Source: JBCCGR01 sp039029195 (lineage in GTDB: Bacteria > Pseudomonadota > Alphaproteobacteria > Rhizobiales > Rhizobiaceae). From it: 32,027 nucleotides of DNA. Below, piece after piece: positions 23,773 through 31,473 of the stretch. Location of the stretch: assembly GCA_039029195.1 (NCBI GenBank), contig JBCCGR010000054.1, positions 1 to 32,027 of the forward strand, given 5' to 3'. How positions within the stretch are numbered: position 1 is the first letter of the stretch; each line of letters opens with the position of its first letter. The position numbers and the translations under genes are program-made. The notes under the pieces are model-generated. The model ran no database searches. It was not told the origin of the DNA and saw only the letters and a program-made list of their open reading frames with translations.

Positions 23773-25143
23773 ATGATCAATCGTAGGCTTTTTCTGGGTG
23801 GTGCGGCTGCGGTGGCAACAGGTGGTTCTGCTGTTGCAACAACCTCACCATTTTCCACTTCACCGGACCTGCGCGGCAGCGTTGACGCGGTGGAACATGG
23901 CATGAGGCCCAGCGCGTGGGACGATCAATCCCACGCCCTGCAATCCCTGCTCGATCAGGCTGCAAAAGAAGACAAGCCGGTCTTCCTGCCACCGGGGAAG
24001 TACATTGTTTCCAATCTGCGGTTGCCATCGCGGACGCGGCTAATGGGCATTCCGGGAGCTTCCCGCATTGTCTACGGCGGCCACGGCTTCCTGTTCGAAG
24101 CGGAAGGATCAGAGCATCTGGAGATGTCGGGTCTCGTCGTTGACGGGGCCAACCGAACAATCAGCGGCGCCACCGATGCGCTGCTGAAGGTTGCCGCCTG
24201 CAGAAAGCTCGTTGTCGACAATTGCGAGTTTGTTGGCAGTGCCGCATCCGCACTTCACCTCATTCGCAGTGCCGGTCGGATCGAGCGGTGCCGGATCACA
24301 GGCACTGCCGGAACGGCTGCGATCTATTCCGTGGATGCCAACGGTCTGTCCATCGTCAACAACGAGATCGCGCACTGTTCCAATGGCGGCATTCTGGTTC
24401 ATCGTTGGAAAGAAGGCGAAGATGGCACAATCGTTTCCGGCAACCGAATTGAGCATATCGGCGCAAAGAATGGCGGGACCGGTCAATGGGGCAATGGCAT
24501 CAACATCTTCCGCGCTCATTCGGTGACGGTTGCCAACAACCGCATTTCAGACTGCGCGTTCTCAGCGGTACGATCCAATGGCGGAAACAATATCCAGATC
24601 CTGGGCAACAATTGCTCCCGTCTCGGCGAGACCGCGCTTTATTCTGAATTCGCGTTTGAGGGGGCGATGATTGCCAACAACATCGTCGATGGCGCGACCA
24701 TCGGCGTTTCCATCGCCAACTATATGCAGGGCGGTCGGTTGGCCGTTTGCGCAAACAATCTGATCCGCAATCTGAAAACCAAGGGTCCTTACCCTGCGCA
24801 GCAGCCCGGCTTCGGTATCGGAATTTCGGTAGAGGCCGACACGGCGGTGACCGGCAATGTGGTGGAAGGTGCGCCTCTTTATGGCATTAACCTTGGCTGG
24901 GGGCCCTATCTTCGCAACGTCGCCGTTTCCAACAATGTGATCCGCCGAGCCGGTGAAGGCATTGCGGTGACTGTGGTAGAGGGAGCGGGCACGGCCACGA
25001 TTTCGAACAACATCATCTCGGAAGCGAGAAATGGCGCAATTGTCGGACATCACTGGACCAAACCGGTGACCAAGGATCTGGCGCATTTGAGCGAGCACCC
25101 CTACTCCCATCTGATATTGGAAAAGAACGTCGCAACGTCATAA
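23773..25143 (+). CDS. TIGR03808-type Tat-exported beta-helix protein
   Basis: A 456-residue secreted protein. The N-terminus MINRRLFLGGAAAVATGGSA has a twin-arginine signal (NRRLFLG) for folded export. The mature part is a right-handed parallel beta-helix as in pectate lyases and periplasmic carbohydrate epimerases: repeated segments with VxNNxI, IxGNxI and VSNNVI motifs from about residue 130 to 420, preceded by a LQSLLDQAAKEDKPVFLPPGKYIV start (about 58-81). No catalytic Asp set is evident, so enzyme activity is unproven; relatives are annotated only as Tat-translocated repeat proteins. I chose ATG 23773 because it places the RR motif at the N-terminus. A DUF3750 gene follows on the same strand. 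Confidence 0.85.
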   Translation: MINRRLFLGGAAAVATGGSAVATTSPFSTSPDLRGSVDAVEHGMRPSAWDDQSHALQSLLDQAAKEDKPVFLPPGKYIVSNLRLPSRTRLMGIPGASRIVYGGHGFLFEAEGSEHLEMSGLVVDGANRTISGATDALLKVAACRKLVVDNCEFVGSAASALHLIRSAGRIERCRITGTAGTAAIYSVDANGLSIVNNEIAHCSNGGILVHRWKEGEDGTIVSGNRIEHIGAKNGGTGQWGNGINIFRAHSVTVANNRISDCAFSAVRSNGGNNIQILGNNCSRLGETALYSEFAFEGAMIANNIVDGATIGVSIANYMQGGRLAVCANNLIRNLKTKGPYPAQQPGFGIGISVEADTAVTGNVVEGAPLYGINLGWGPYLRNVAVSNNVIRRAGEGIAVTVVEGAGTATISNNIISEARNGAIVGHHWTKPVTKDLAHLSEHPYSHLILEKNVATS

Positions 25144-25212
25144 GAGCGCCTTTGTTCGCTATCATTTGATTTCGCTTTCAGGTCGCGTTGACCTACTTGC
25201 TTGAAGGGAAAC

Positions 25213-25989
25213 GTGCGGACAAAGGTGAAACGGTTGCGCCGAATAATTGCACTCTTAGCGGCACTATTTCTTCTACCAGCGCTCGCCAGCGCTGCCTATT
25301 GGTCCGTCAAAGACCGGCCAACGAGCTGGCACAGCGCAAACTGGTCCAGTGCCGGAGTGTTGCCATTCGACCCAGACCCATCATCAACAGAAGTGCTCAT
25401 TATGAGCGCCCGCACGGGCGGGATAAAAGGCGCTTTGTCCGTCCATAGCTGGCTGGTTCTGAAACGCGAAGGCGCATCGGAATATGAGCGCTATGATGTT
25501 GTGGGTTGGGGTCGGCCGGTTCGCAAAAACGCCTATGCCGCCGATGCGCGATGGTACTCAAATCCACCGCAGATCATTTTCAGGATTACCGGTCAAATGG
25601 CTCAACGAGCCATACCCGGTATCGACCGCGCCATTGCAAACTATCCCGCATCCCGACGCGGCGATTATGTGATCTGGCCGGGGCCAAACTCCAACACGTT
25701 TGTGGCGCACATCATCCGCTCAGTGCCGGAGCTTGCGACACAGCTTCCGCCAACAGCCATTGGCAAGGATTATCTGTTGGGCTCCAACTGGATTTTCGCT
25801 GACAATCGTCGTTGGCTCATCAAACTATCCGCCTCTGGCTATGCCGGGCTGACGCTTGGTCTTCGGGAAGGTTTTGAAGCCCACATTCTTGGCCTTGTTG
25901 TTGGCATCGACTGGTTCAATTTGCAGATCAAACTGCCGGGTATCGGCAGTTTTCCAAACTGGTCTGGCGAACCGTCGCCCACTACTTGA
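25213..25989 (+). CDS. DUF3750 family exported protein
   Basis: A 258-residue protein with a basic N-terminus and a signal-type helix (about 12-28, IIALLAALFLLPALASA). The body has the family features SSAGVLPFDPDPSSTEVLIMSARTGGIKGALSVHSWLVLKR, YDVVGWG and RGDYVIWPGPNSNTFVAHIIRSVPELATQLPPTAIGKDYL, which are highly conserved in DUF3750; the Cys-free active-site-like HSW and WPGPNSNTF may mark a hydrolase or transferase pocket but the function is not known. GTG 25213 follows GAAGGGAAAC; TTG 25201 is the longest alternative. Its end overlaps the convergent thiolase gene by 8 nt. Confidence 0.85.
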   Translation: MRTKVKRLRRIIALLAALFLLPALASAAYWSVKDRPTSWHSANWSSAGVLPFDPDPSSTEVLIMSARTGGIKGALSVHSWLVLKREGASEYERYDVVGWGRPVRKNAYAADARWYSNPPQIIFRITGQMAQRAIPGIDRAIANYPASRRGDYVIWPGPNSNTFVAHIIRSVPELATQLPPTAIGKDYLLGSNWIFADNRRWLIKLSASGYAGLTLGLREGFEAHILGLVVGIDWFNLQIKLPGIGSFPNWSGEPSPTT

Positions 25990-27148
25990 TGCGTTCAAGC
26001 ACCGACACATAGTTGGCCACTGCCGCACCACCCATGTTGAAAATACCGCCAAGCTCCGCGCCCGGAACCTGAATGTTCCCTGCCTCTCCAGCCAGCTGCA
26101 TCGCCGTCAGCGCATGCATGGAAACGCCGGTCGCACCGATCGGGTGTCCTTTTGACTTAAGGCCACCCGAAGGATTGACGGGTAATCTGCCACCCATTTC
26201 GGTCTGACCTTCGGCAACGATATCAGCGCCCTGCCCGGGTTTCGCCAACCCCATCGCTTCGTATTCAATCAGCTCAGCGATGGTGAAACAGTCATGGGTT
26301 TCCACGAAAGACAGATCACCAAGGTTTATTCTGGCGTCCGAGAATGCACGTTCCCAAGCCACCTTGCAGCCTTCAAACTCCAGAATGTCGCGCTTCGACA
26401 TGGGCAGGAAGTCCTGCGCATGCGCACGTGAACGGAACGCTACGGCCCGTTTCATGGCGAGACCGGTTTCCACATCAGTCAGCACAATGGCAACGGCACC
26501 ATCAGATACCAGCGAGCAATCCGTCCGCTTCAAAGGACCGGCGACATACGGGTTCTTTTCGCTTTCGGTGCGGCAGAATTCGAAACCCAGATCCTTCTGC
26601 ATCTGCGCCAGTGGATTGTTGGCACCGTTCTTGTGGTTTTTCGCAGCGATACCCGCAAGCGCGTCTGATTTATCGCCGTACTTCTGGAAATACTTTTGGG
26701 CGATGATGCCAAACACACCGGCGAACCCACCGGGGATCTCGCTGTCTTCGGGAAGATAGGATGCGCGCAGTAGGTTTTCCCCCACCTGAGGGCCTTTGGT
26801 GGTTGTCATCTGTTCCACGCCAACCACAAGCACCTTTCGGGCGGAACCGGATTCGATTGCCTTGATCCCCTGATGAACGGCGGCAGAACCGGTGGCACAT
26901 GCGTTTTCTACGCGTGTGGCGGGTGTGAATCGCAGATCATCCGACGCCTGCAAAACCAGGCTTGCGGTAAAATCCTGCGGGCTGAACCCGGCATTGAAAT
27001 GGCCAAACACGATTTCGTCCACGTCGCGGGCTTCCAGACCGGCATGCTCCAGCGCATCGCGCACGACATTCGTGACCATGGTTTCGATGGTCTCGCCTTC
27101 CAACTTGCCAAATTTGGAGTGGGACCAGCCAACAATGCACGCAGTCAT
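25982..27148 (-). CDS. Thiolase family protein (SCP2-type acetyl-CoA acyltransferase)
   Basis: Thiolase of 388 residues that would cleave or form 3-ketoacyl-CoA. The nucleophile Cys84 lies in RVENACATGSAA, the second conserved block THDCFTIAELIEYEAMGL carries the His of the SCP2-type, and GHPIGATGVSM near 340 carries the general-base region. The N-terminal block IVGWSHSKFGKLEGETIE is typical of the SCP2-thiolase subfamily (NCBI-type acetyl-CoA acetyltransferase), not of FadA or PhaA. ATG 27148 is the first start with family sequence; the frame stays open to 27217. It is transcribed divergently from the transporter gene with about 150 bp between them. Confidence 0.92.
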   Translation of the reverse strand: MTACIVGWSHSKFGKLEGETIETMVTNVVRDALEHAGLEARDVDEIVFGHFNAGFSPQDFTASLVLQASDDLRFTPATRVENACATGSAAVHQGIKAIESGSARKVLVVGVEQMTTTKGPQVGENLLRASYLPEDSEIPGGFAGVFGIIAQKYFQKYGDKSDALAGIAAKNHKNGANNPLAQMQKDLGFEFCRTESEKNPYVAGPLKRTDCSLVSDGAVAIVLTDVETGLAMKRAVAFRSRAHAQDFLPMSKRDILEFEGCKVAWERAFSDARINLGDLSFVETHDCFTIAELIEYEAMGLAKPGQGADIVAEGQTEMGGRLPVNPSGGLKSKGHPIGATGVSMHALTAMQLAGEAGNIQVPGAELGGIFNMGGAAVANYVSVLERIK

Positions 27149-27301
27149 GGGACGAATTCCTTCAACAAGACGCCAGATTCGAATTTGAACCTCAAATCCG
27201 GTCTTGGCGCGGGGCAATTAATATCTGTTGTCGATTTAGGATGCGAATGCGCTAGTGTCCATCGCCACCTTCGACCAACACCGCAGAAAACCGAGATCGT
27301 A

Positions 27302-28237
27302 TTGACCTTGATCGGCACTTTTCTTCAGGCCTGCGCCAGGCATGCCAAATGGTTGTTGGTGCTGAGCCTTGTGGTCGGCGTGCTGTTTCCAGAGACCGCA
27401 AGTTTTGTGCGCCCCTGGATACCGCAACTCATCGCAGTGTTGCTGTTTTCTGCGGCTGTGCGAACCGACCTTACCCGACTTGCGGGACGCCGAGAACTCA
27501 TTCTGTGCACCAAAATTGTGGGTGTGCACCAATTGTTGCTGCCGCTTGCCGCCGTGCTGGTTATCTCCTTGACCGGATTGAACGGAATATGGGCAGCAGC
27601 GATTGTCTTGATGCTTGCCGCCGCACCGATTTCCGGCAGCCCAAACCTCACAATTCTGTCCGGCGGCAGCGCCAGCAGTTCCATAACCATTTTGATCATC
27701 TCGATGGTGTTCTTGCCCCTTACTGTGGTGCCGGTTTTTCTGGCCTACGGTGGTTTTGGCTCACCAGACATTGTGTTCGTTGCTGCTCTGCGGCTGCTGG
27801 CACTGATCGCGGGGTGCTACCTGATCGCAATTCTGTTTCGACGCTATATCTATGAACCGAAGAGCGAACGGTCGATCCAGATTGCCGATGGCACCGGCGC
27901 CTTGTTCATGGCCATTCTGGTTCTCGCCCTGATGGACGCGGTCGGCCCTGCCCTGCGCGAGACGCCGCTTCTTTTGCTTGTCACCCTCGCCTTTGCCTGT
28001 GCACTCAATTTCGGGATGCAGATTGCATCCTCGACCGCGCTCAAAGGCATGAATGATCATCGAACCGCATCAGGCATTGCTGCCGGCAACCGCAACATCG
28101 CGATTTTTCTGGCAGCCCTTCCCGTCAGTGTGACGGACCCGCTGTTGTTGTTCATCGGCTGCTATCAGGTGCCCATGTATCTGACCCCTCTCATCATGGG
28201 GCCATATTATCGATGGCGGAACAGCGAAAATCCGTAA
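27302..28237 (+). CDS. Bile acid:sodium symporter-like transporter (BASS family)
   Basis: Inner-membrane protein of 311 residues with about ten helices, resembling the BASS/ArsB-like secondary transporters: KWLLVLSLVVGVLFP at the start, a charged cytoplasmic loop after residue 50, and two polar unwound-helix regions, APISGSPNLTILSGG (near 116) and SGIAAGNRNIAIFLAALP (near 262), which match the sodium-site crossovers of the family. Substrate unknown. No ATG lies near the N-terminus; I chose TTG 27302, with GAGAT 7 nt upstream, over TTG 27308, because it gives the usual length. The frame is open far upstream (to 26873), but that part runs over the divergent thiolase gene and is not real. Confidence 0.82.
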   Translation: MTLIGTFLQACARHAKWLLVLSLVVGVLFPETASFVRPWIPQLIAVLLFSAAVRTDLTRLAGRRELILCTKIVGVHQLLLPLAAVLVISLTGLNGIWAAAIVLMLAAAPISGSPNLTILSGGSASSSITILIISMVFLPLTVVPVFLAYGGFGSPDIVFVAALRLLALIAGCYLIAILFRRYIYEPKSERSIQIADGTGALFMAILVLALMDAVGPALRETPLLLLVTLAFACALNFGMQIASSTALKGMNDHRTASGIAAGNRNIAIFLAALPVSVTDPLLLFIGCYQVPMYLTPLIMGPYYRWRNSENP

Positions 28238-28286
28238 GCGCATCAAACCGTTGAATCAGAATGTTTGGATAAATCGTTGAAATCTT

Positions 28287-28361
28287 TGGCTGGGGCGGCA
28301 GGGATCGAACCTGCGAATGGCGGCATCAAAAGCCGCTGCCTTACCACTTGGCCACGCCCCA
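28287..28361 (-). tRNA. tRNA-Gln (anticodon UUG)
   Basis: The minus-strand sequence folds as a cloverleaf: acceptor TGGGGCG/CGCCCCA, discriminator G, encoded CCA at the end, TTCGATC T loop, and anticodon loop with TTG in a GCGGC/GCCGC stem. The D arm carries GGCCAAGTGGTAAGGC. Including CCA the gene is 75 nt. It is read toward the transporter gene. Confidence 0.95.
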
Positions 28362-28557
28362 ACGATTGGCGCATGCCAAATCACCGGAAAAGATCGGCCT
28401 CCCTATAGCGAGCCTGATTACGGGTCGCAACGGAAAATCCGCCTCACCTCGGCTTTCTGAACAGCCGCAGTGGAACCCCGGCCCTTGATGGATATTTTGC
28501 TCAGCCCTATAAGTTGGCTTCCAGATTGAGCCAATGTGATATTGGCCAATCAAACGT

Positions 28558-28634
28558 CGGAGTGTGGCGCAGCCTGGTAGCGCACGTCGTTCGGGACGAC
28601 GGGGTCGGAGGTTCGAATCCTCTCACTCCGACCA
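28558..28634 (+). tRNA. tRNA-Pro (anticodon CGG)
   Basis: A 77-nt gene: acceptor CGGAGTG/CACTCCG, discriminator A, encoded CCA, T loop TTCGAAT and anticodon loop TTCGGGA with CGG at 28592-28594 on a GTCG/CGAC stem. Its 3' end is the likely integration point of the element that follows. Confidence 0.95.
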
Positions 28635-28766
28635 ATGAAAACAATAACTTAAAATTTTTAAATTGGTTACGGCTACAAGAATGGCTACAAGAACAACGGC
28701 TTTTTGATGGCTTGACCTGCTCTGGCGCTCCCCTAAATTCTCCCCGGCGGCAAGAAATGGAGGAAC
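28635..28766. other. Junction after tRNA-Pro, candidate attachment region
   Basis: Between the tRNA-Pro CCA end and the first accessory gene, the DNA becomes AT-rich (28635-28668) and then carries a tandem 12-bp direct repeat, GGCTACAAGAAT/GGCTACAAGAAC (28671-28682 and 28683-28694, 11 of 12 identical). Such repeats beside a tRNA end may be integrase arm-type sites. The identical tRNA-end copy that would mark the other attachment site is not in the window and no integrase is visible, so this is a proposal. Confidence 0.4.
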
Positions 28767-28991
28767 ATGTCATCCACTACGATTGCCGACATCATCAGAA
28801 AACAGATCTGGCTTCACGTCACCTGTGAACGGTGCAGACGCAGCGCATGTGTGCCTTGGAGGATGCTGGAACGGCGGGTTCCAGGTCGGCTGCTCGATAC
28901 CCAAGCCACCCAATATTTCCGCTGTGACAAGTGCAGGAAGTTCGCCACATCAACGAAGGTCTACAGACCGCCGGCACCGTTTGAAGGGTGA
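28767..28991 (+). CDS. Small zinc-ribbon-like protein
   Basis: A 74-residue protein with two CxxC pairs: C20/C23 in TCERC and C53/C56 in RCDKC, 29 residues apart, the layout of a zinc ribbon or rubredoxin-like knuckle. The N-terminus TIADIIRKQIWLHVTCERC reads as protein, and a strong GGAGGAAC precedes the ATG. It is the first gene after tRNA-Pro and is on the opposite strand to the phage genes. I do not recognise the family; a DNA- or RNA-binding or phage-accessory role is only a guess. Confidence 0.65.
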   Translation: MSSTTIADIIRKQIWLHVTCERCRRSACVPWRMLERRVPGRLLDTQATQYFRCDKCRKFATSTKVYRPPAPFEG

Positions 28992-29073
28992 GTGAAGTTT
29001 TCCGCGAGAAAGACAGCATCGGTAGTACCGATGTTGTAGGGCGAAACAGGAATATCCCGGCAAAATGCGCAAC

Positions 29074-29110
29074 AAACAAAAAAACCCCGCCAGCCGAAGC
29101 CGACGGGGCC
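29074..29110 (-). terminator. Rho-independent terminator ending the phage lysis transcript
   Basis: Read on the minus strand: CCCCGTCGGC, loop TTCG, GCTGGCGGGG (29085-29108), a 10-bp stem with two G-U pairs and a stable UUCG tetraloop, followed by seven T residues. It lies 33 nt past the stop of the minus-strand gene at 29141 and would end that transcript. Confidence 0.92.
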
Positions 29111-29140
29111 TGATGGACTTGGAACCCGGAGCCTAGATTG

Positions 29141-29584
29141 TCAGCGCACGTAAACGCGGAATGCGTTGCTCATGTTGCTCACAACGCGAGAGCCAAAGAA
29201 CCCCAGGTTCAGGGTCCATCGCGTCTCGATGCGATAAATTCCGGCCGGCAGGAACACGGGCTTGTTGATCCACCAGGCAAGGTTTAGCCGGTCGCCCTTT
29301 GGAAGCGCCTCGCCGGGGCTGTAAAGATTTGTGGCCGAATTGTAGGCGAAAGGAACCGTCTCCCATCCATCCGCCGTGTATCGCTGCACTTCTGCAGTCC
29401 ACGTTGCCTCAAATGGCCGGTGCACCGTTCGATCGACGATGAGCACCGGCTGAGAGCCAATAGGCGCGCCGAGCACAAATACAGAATCCACCTCAAACCA
29501 GTAGTGCTGTATCGGCAAAGTCTGTGACAAGAGCCACAGCCAGCCCAACAGAAGGATCCCCGGCCAACCACGGAGGCGCTTCAT
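29141..29584 (-). CDS. Prophage-associated exported protein, unknown function
   Basis: A 147-residue protein with an N-terminal hydrophobic helix (about 8-25, GILLLGWLWLLSQTL) that looks like a signal anchor, then a beta-rich domain that is exported: about 55-75 with VDRTVHRPFEATWTAEVQRY, and 110-140 with INKPVFLPAGIYRIETRWTLNLG. The sequence is not one I can name; it may be a small virion or lysis-module protein. ATG 29584 overlaps the previous stop in an ATGA arrangement with AGGAG upstream. Terminal gene of the minus-strand phage unit. Confidence 0.72.
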   Translation of the reverse strand: MKRLRGWPGILLLGWLWLLSQTLPIQHYWFEVDSVFVLGAPIGSQPVLIVDRTVHRPFEATWTAEVQRYTADGWETVPFAYNSATNLYSPGEALPKGDRLNLAWWINKPVFLPAGIYRIETRWTLNLGFFGSRVVSNMSNAFRVYVR

Positions 29585-29883
29585 TTGCTCCTCCATGCCT
29601 TCAAAAACCCGAACAGGGTCTTTTCAGGGTTGTCAGCAGCGCCAAGCACCCACTTGACCAACCCCTCGCCTGTCAGCGCCAGAAGAGCGGCCACAGGGAT
29701 TTTGTATTCCGCCGGGCTTAACCCCCCGATGTGAAGCACCATGTCGGTGAAAAACACAGCCGCGAAGAGCCCGGACGCAACGCTTGCGGCGGCCTGCCAC
29801 AAAGAGTGGACCCGCGACGTGATGAGCTTCACTAACAAAGCAACGCCAATGGCGATGTAGAACGGGTAGTCGTGCCCGAACAT
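29581..29883 (-). CDS. Prophage-associated small membrane protein
   Basis: A 100-residue protein with two to three hydrophobic segments (about 7-20, 30-50 with AAASVASGLFAAVFFTDMVLHIG and 60-75) and a basic end. Its size, hydrophobicity and position beside a holin-like gene suggest a second holin, an antiholin or another lysis-module component, but I see no family signature. ATG 29883 overlaps the upstream stop by one base (TAATG). Confidence 0.7.
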   Translation of the reverse strand: MFGHDYPFYIAIGVALLVKLITSRVHSLWQAAASVASGLFAAVFFTDMVLHIGGLSPAEYKIPVAALLALTGEGLVKWVLGAADNPEKTLFGFLKAWRSK

Positions 29884-30188
29884 TAGAGATCGCGCCCGAA
29901 TGCCCAAAGATGGAACTTTCGCCCACCCAACAACAGGCATCGCCGGCCATCGGCCATAACGGCAACGACTTGCCAGTCGCCATCGCTATCAGCCCACATC
30001 TCAATTACTTCTAACGATCGGCCAGCGATACCAATTTTCTTGATATCGAATTTCGGCGAGACCGATTTTGCAGACTCAGATGACAAGCAAACAACCGGAT
30101 GAGCGTGGGCTTGCGCCGAAGCAACAGCCCACACGATCATTCCCACGGCAAATGCCACCAGAATGGATTTCCAAGGGATATTGTGCAC
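29883..30188 (-). CDS. Small exported protein of the prophage lysis module
   Basis: A 101-residue protein with an N-terminal export signal (about 7-29, SILVAFAVGMIVWAVASAQAHA, probably cleaved after AHA). The mature part has two cysteines (VVCLSS and RRCLLLGG) that could pair, and a beta-strand-rich sequence. Position between the holin-like and membrane genes would fit a periplasmic spanin or virion accessory, but it has no coiled coil or lipobox, so I make no assignment. The start is GTG 30188 with GGAAGGG close upstream. Confidence 0.65.
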   Translation of the reverse strand: MHNIPWKSILVAFAVGMIVWAVASAQAHAHPVVCLSSESAKSVSPKFDIKKIGIAGRSLEVIEMWADSDGDWQVVAVMADGRRCLLLGGRKFHLWAFGRDL

Positions 30189-30200
30189 AGCCCTTCCCCC

Positions 30201-30593
30201 CTATCGAAATTTGGAAACGATGCGATCTCCGAACGCACCCAAAAACAGGCCGGAGACGATCCAGCCTGACCACTCATCCAACGGTGCCGGCAAAGCAGCG
30301 ATGGTCCAGTCCTGCGGGAATGCGCAGCCCTTGCACCACAGAACCGAGTAGATGCACACCGACGTGAACCAGATCCCCAAGGGCACGATGAAAAACAACG
30401 GGAACCACCAACCCGGTCCGGTCAGCACCTTTGCCTGAGCATTGATGTAGTTGTTAACCGCCCCCGCCTTGATGCGTTCGCGTTCGGTTTTGTCGCTGAT
30501 GTTGCGATCGATAGTGCGCAGAATCCGATCAACAGATCGGCCACCAAACAGCCTAAGCGCCGCAAGGGCGACGTCGCGAAGCAAACCGATCAT
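30201..30593 (-). CDS. Holin-like membrane protein of prophage
   Basis: A 130-residue protein: amphipathic N-terminal part (1-40), then two hydrophobic helices (about 62-82, WWFPLFFIVPLGIWFTSVCIY, and 107-122, WSGWIVSGLFLGAFGDRI). The pattern of a helical head, two closely spaced helices and a Gly-rich end resembles the holin group used for gene-transfer-agent release and prophage lysis (3TM holin type). Role assignment is inferred from topology and from its position right after the endolysin. ATG 30593 overlaps the endolysin stop by 4 nt. Confidence 0.7.
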   Translation of the reverse strand: MIGLLRDVALAALRLFGGRSVDRILRTIDRNISDKTERERIKAGAVNNYINAQAKVLTGPGWWFPLFFIVPLGIWFTSVCIYSVLWCKGCAFPQDWTIAALPAPLDEWSGWIVSGLFLGAFGDRIVSKFR

Positions 30594-31396
30594 TCGGCCA
30601 ACTCCAGATCGTCCAGCGCTTCGCGAGCCTCGCCCGCCTTGCGTTTGCGCTCGCGCCAGATCCACCATGCCGCCCCCATCCCAATGATCGCCAGCAGAAA
30701 CCACGGGCCAAGGCTGATGAGAACATCAAAGCTGGATTTCACGTCGCCCAGAGGTTCCGCGATCTGCTTTGCGGTCGTGGCAATTGTTGTTGCCGCCCCC
30801 ACGCCGGCAGCGATGGTTGTGGTGGATGATCGATCGGTGGCGGCTGCATCCACCGCAACCTTTTCATGGCGGGTTTGAAACGCCGGCGTATCGGTTTCGC
30901 CGTAGCCCTCGCGCTTTAGTGCGCGGTCATAGTCGCGGGCGATTTCGGCAATTGCATGGGCCTTGTCGCGACCGTTGATCACCCGGCGCGCATTCACAAA
31001 ATCGGATTTTTGAAGCGTGATGTAGTCGCCGATCTTTTTGCCTGTGAACCACCCCTCCATGGATCCGATGAGCAGGATTTTAACCGTGGCATCATCCTCC
31101 ATCACATCATCTTTGTTGATGGTGAAGTCCCGGCCCAGTTTCTTTCCGGCGCGGATGTAGTTTCTCTCCCAGGTGAGCTGCACAAGGCCGCGGCCATACC
31201 AAGGCCAATAGCGCAAGTTCTTGCGTCGCCAGGCTTCGGCTCTGGGGCCGAGATAGTGAGCCTCTTTCACGGGCCGCATGGTGCGGCCGGTTTCCCAGAA
31301 TGCGGTTGCCAGAATGTAGGCGAGCTGGTTGCGCAGAATGCCCATGTCCTTGGCTTCCGCGATGATTTTGCGGGTCAGTCCTAGATCAAAGTCCAT
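30590..31396 (-). CDS. GH19 chitinase-like endolysin with C-terminal membrane anchor
   Basis: A 268-residue lysis enzyme. Residues 1-165 resemble the GH19 chitinase/endolysin fold: ILATAFWETGRTMRPVKEAHYLG (about 27-50) carries the two probable catalytic acids (Glu in FWETG and in VKEAHY), and YGRGLVQLTWERNYIRAGKKLG (about 68-90) is the family's GRGxxQLT motif. The target is probably peptidoglycan. A Thr/Ala-rich linker (about 190-215) leads to a transmembrane helix near 230-250 (PWFLLAIIGMGAAWWIW) and a charged tail. ATG 31396 has GGAG upstream; GTG 31402 is the alternative. A C-terminal membrane helix is unusual for an endolysin and the export route is not obvious, as no N-terminal signal is seen. 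Confidence 0.85.
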   Translation of the reverse strand: MDFDLGLTRKIIAEAKDMGILRNQLAYILATAFWETGRTMRPVKEAHYLGPRAEAWRRKNLRYWPWYGRGLVQLTWERNYIRAGKKLGRDFTINKDDVMEDDATVKILLIGSMEGWFTGKKIGDYITLQKSDFVNARRVINGRDKAHAIAEIARDYDRALKREGYGETDTPAFQTRHEKVAVDAAATDRSSTTTIAAGVGAATTIATTAKQIAEPLGDVKSSFDVLISLGPWFLLAIIGMGAAWWIWRERKRKAGEAREALDDLELAE

Positions 31397-31473
31397 AGTC
31401 ACAAACTCCGGTTGCCGCGCCGGATCTCCGGAACGGTGGGAAGTCGATAAGGTTGAGAGAGTTGGCCCGTGGA

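Noticed and set aside
26873..27301. Upstream extension of the BASS transporter frame
   Set aside because: These codons run antisense to the thiolase N-terminus; family length and hydrophobicity start at about 27302.
28514..28828. Plus-strand frame across tRNA-Pro, resembling an integrase end by its WLQEWLQE-type repeat
   Set aside because: Most of it is tRNA sequence read as protein and the repeat comes from the tandem 12-bp units; there is no integrase motif.
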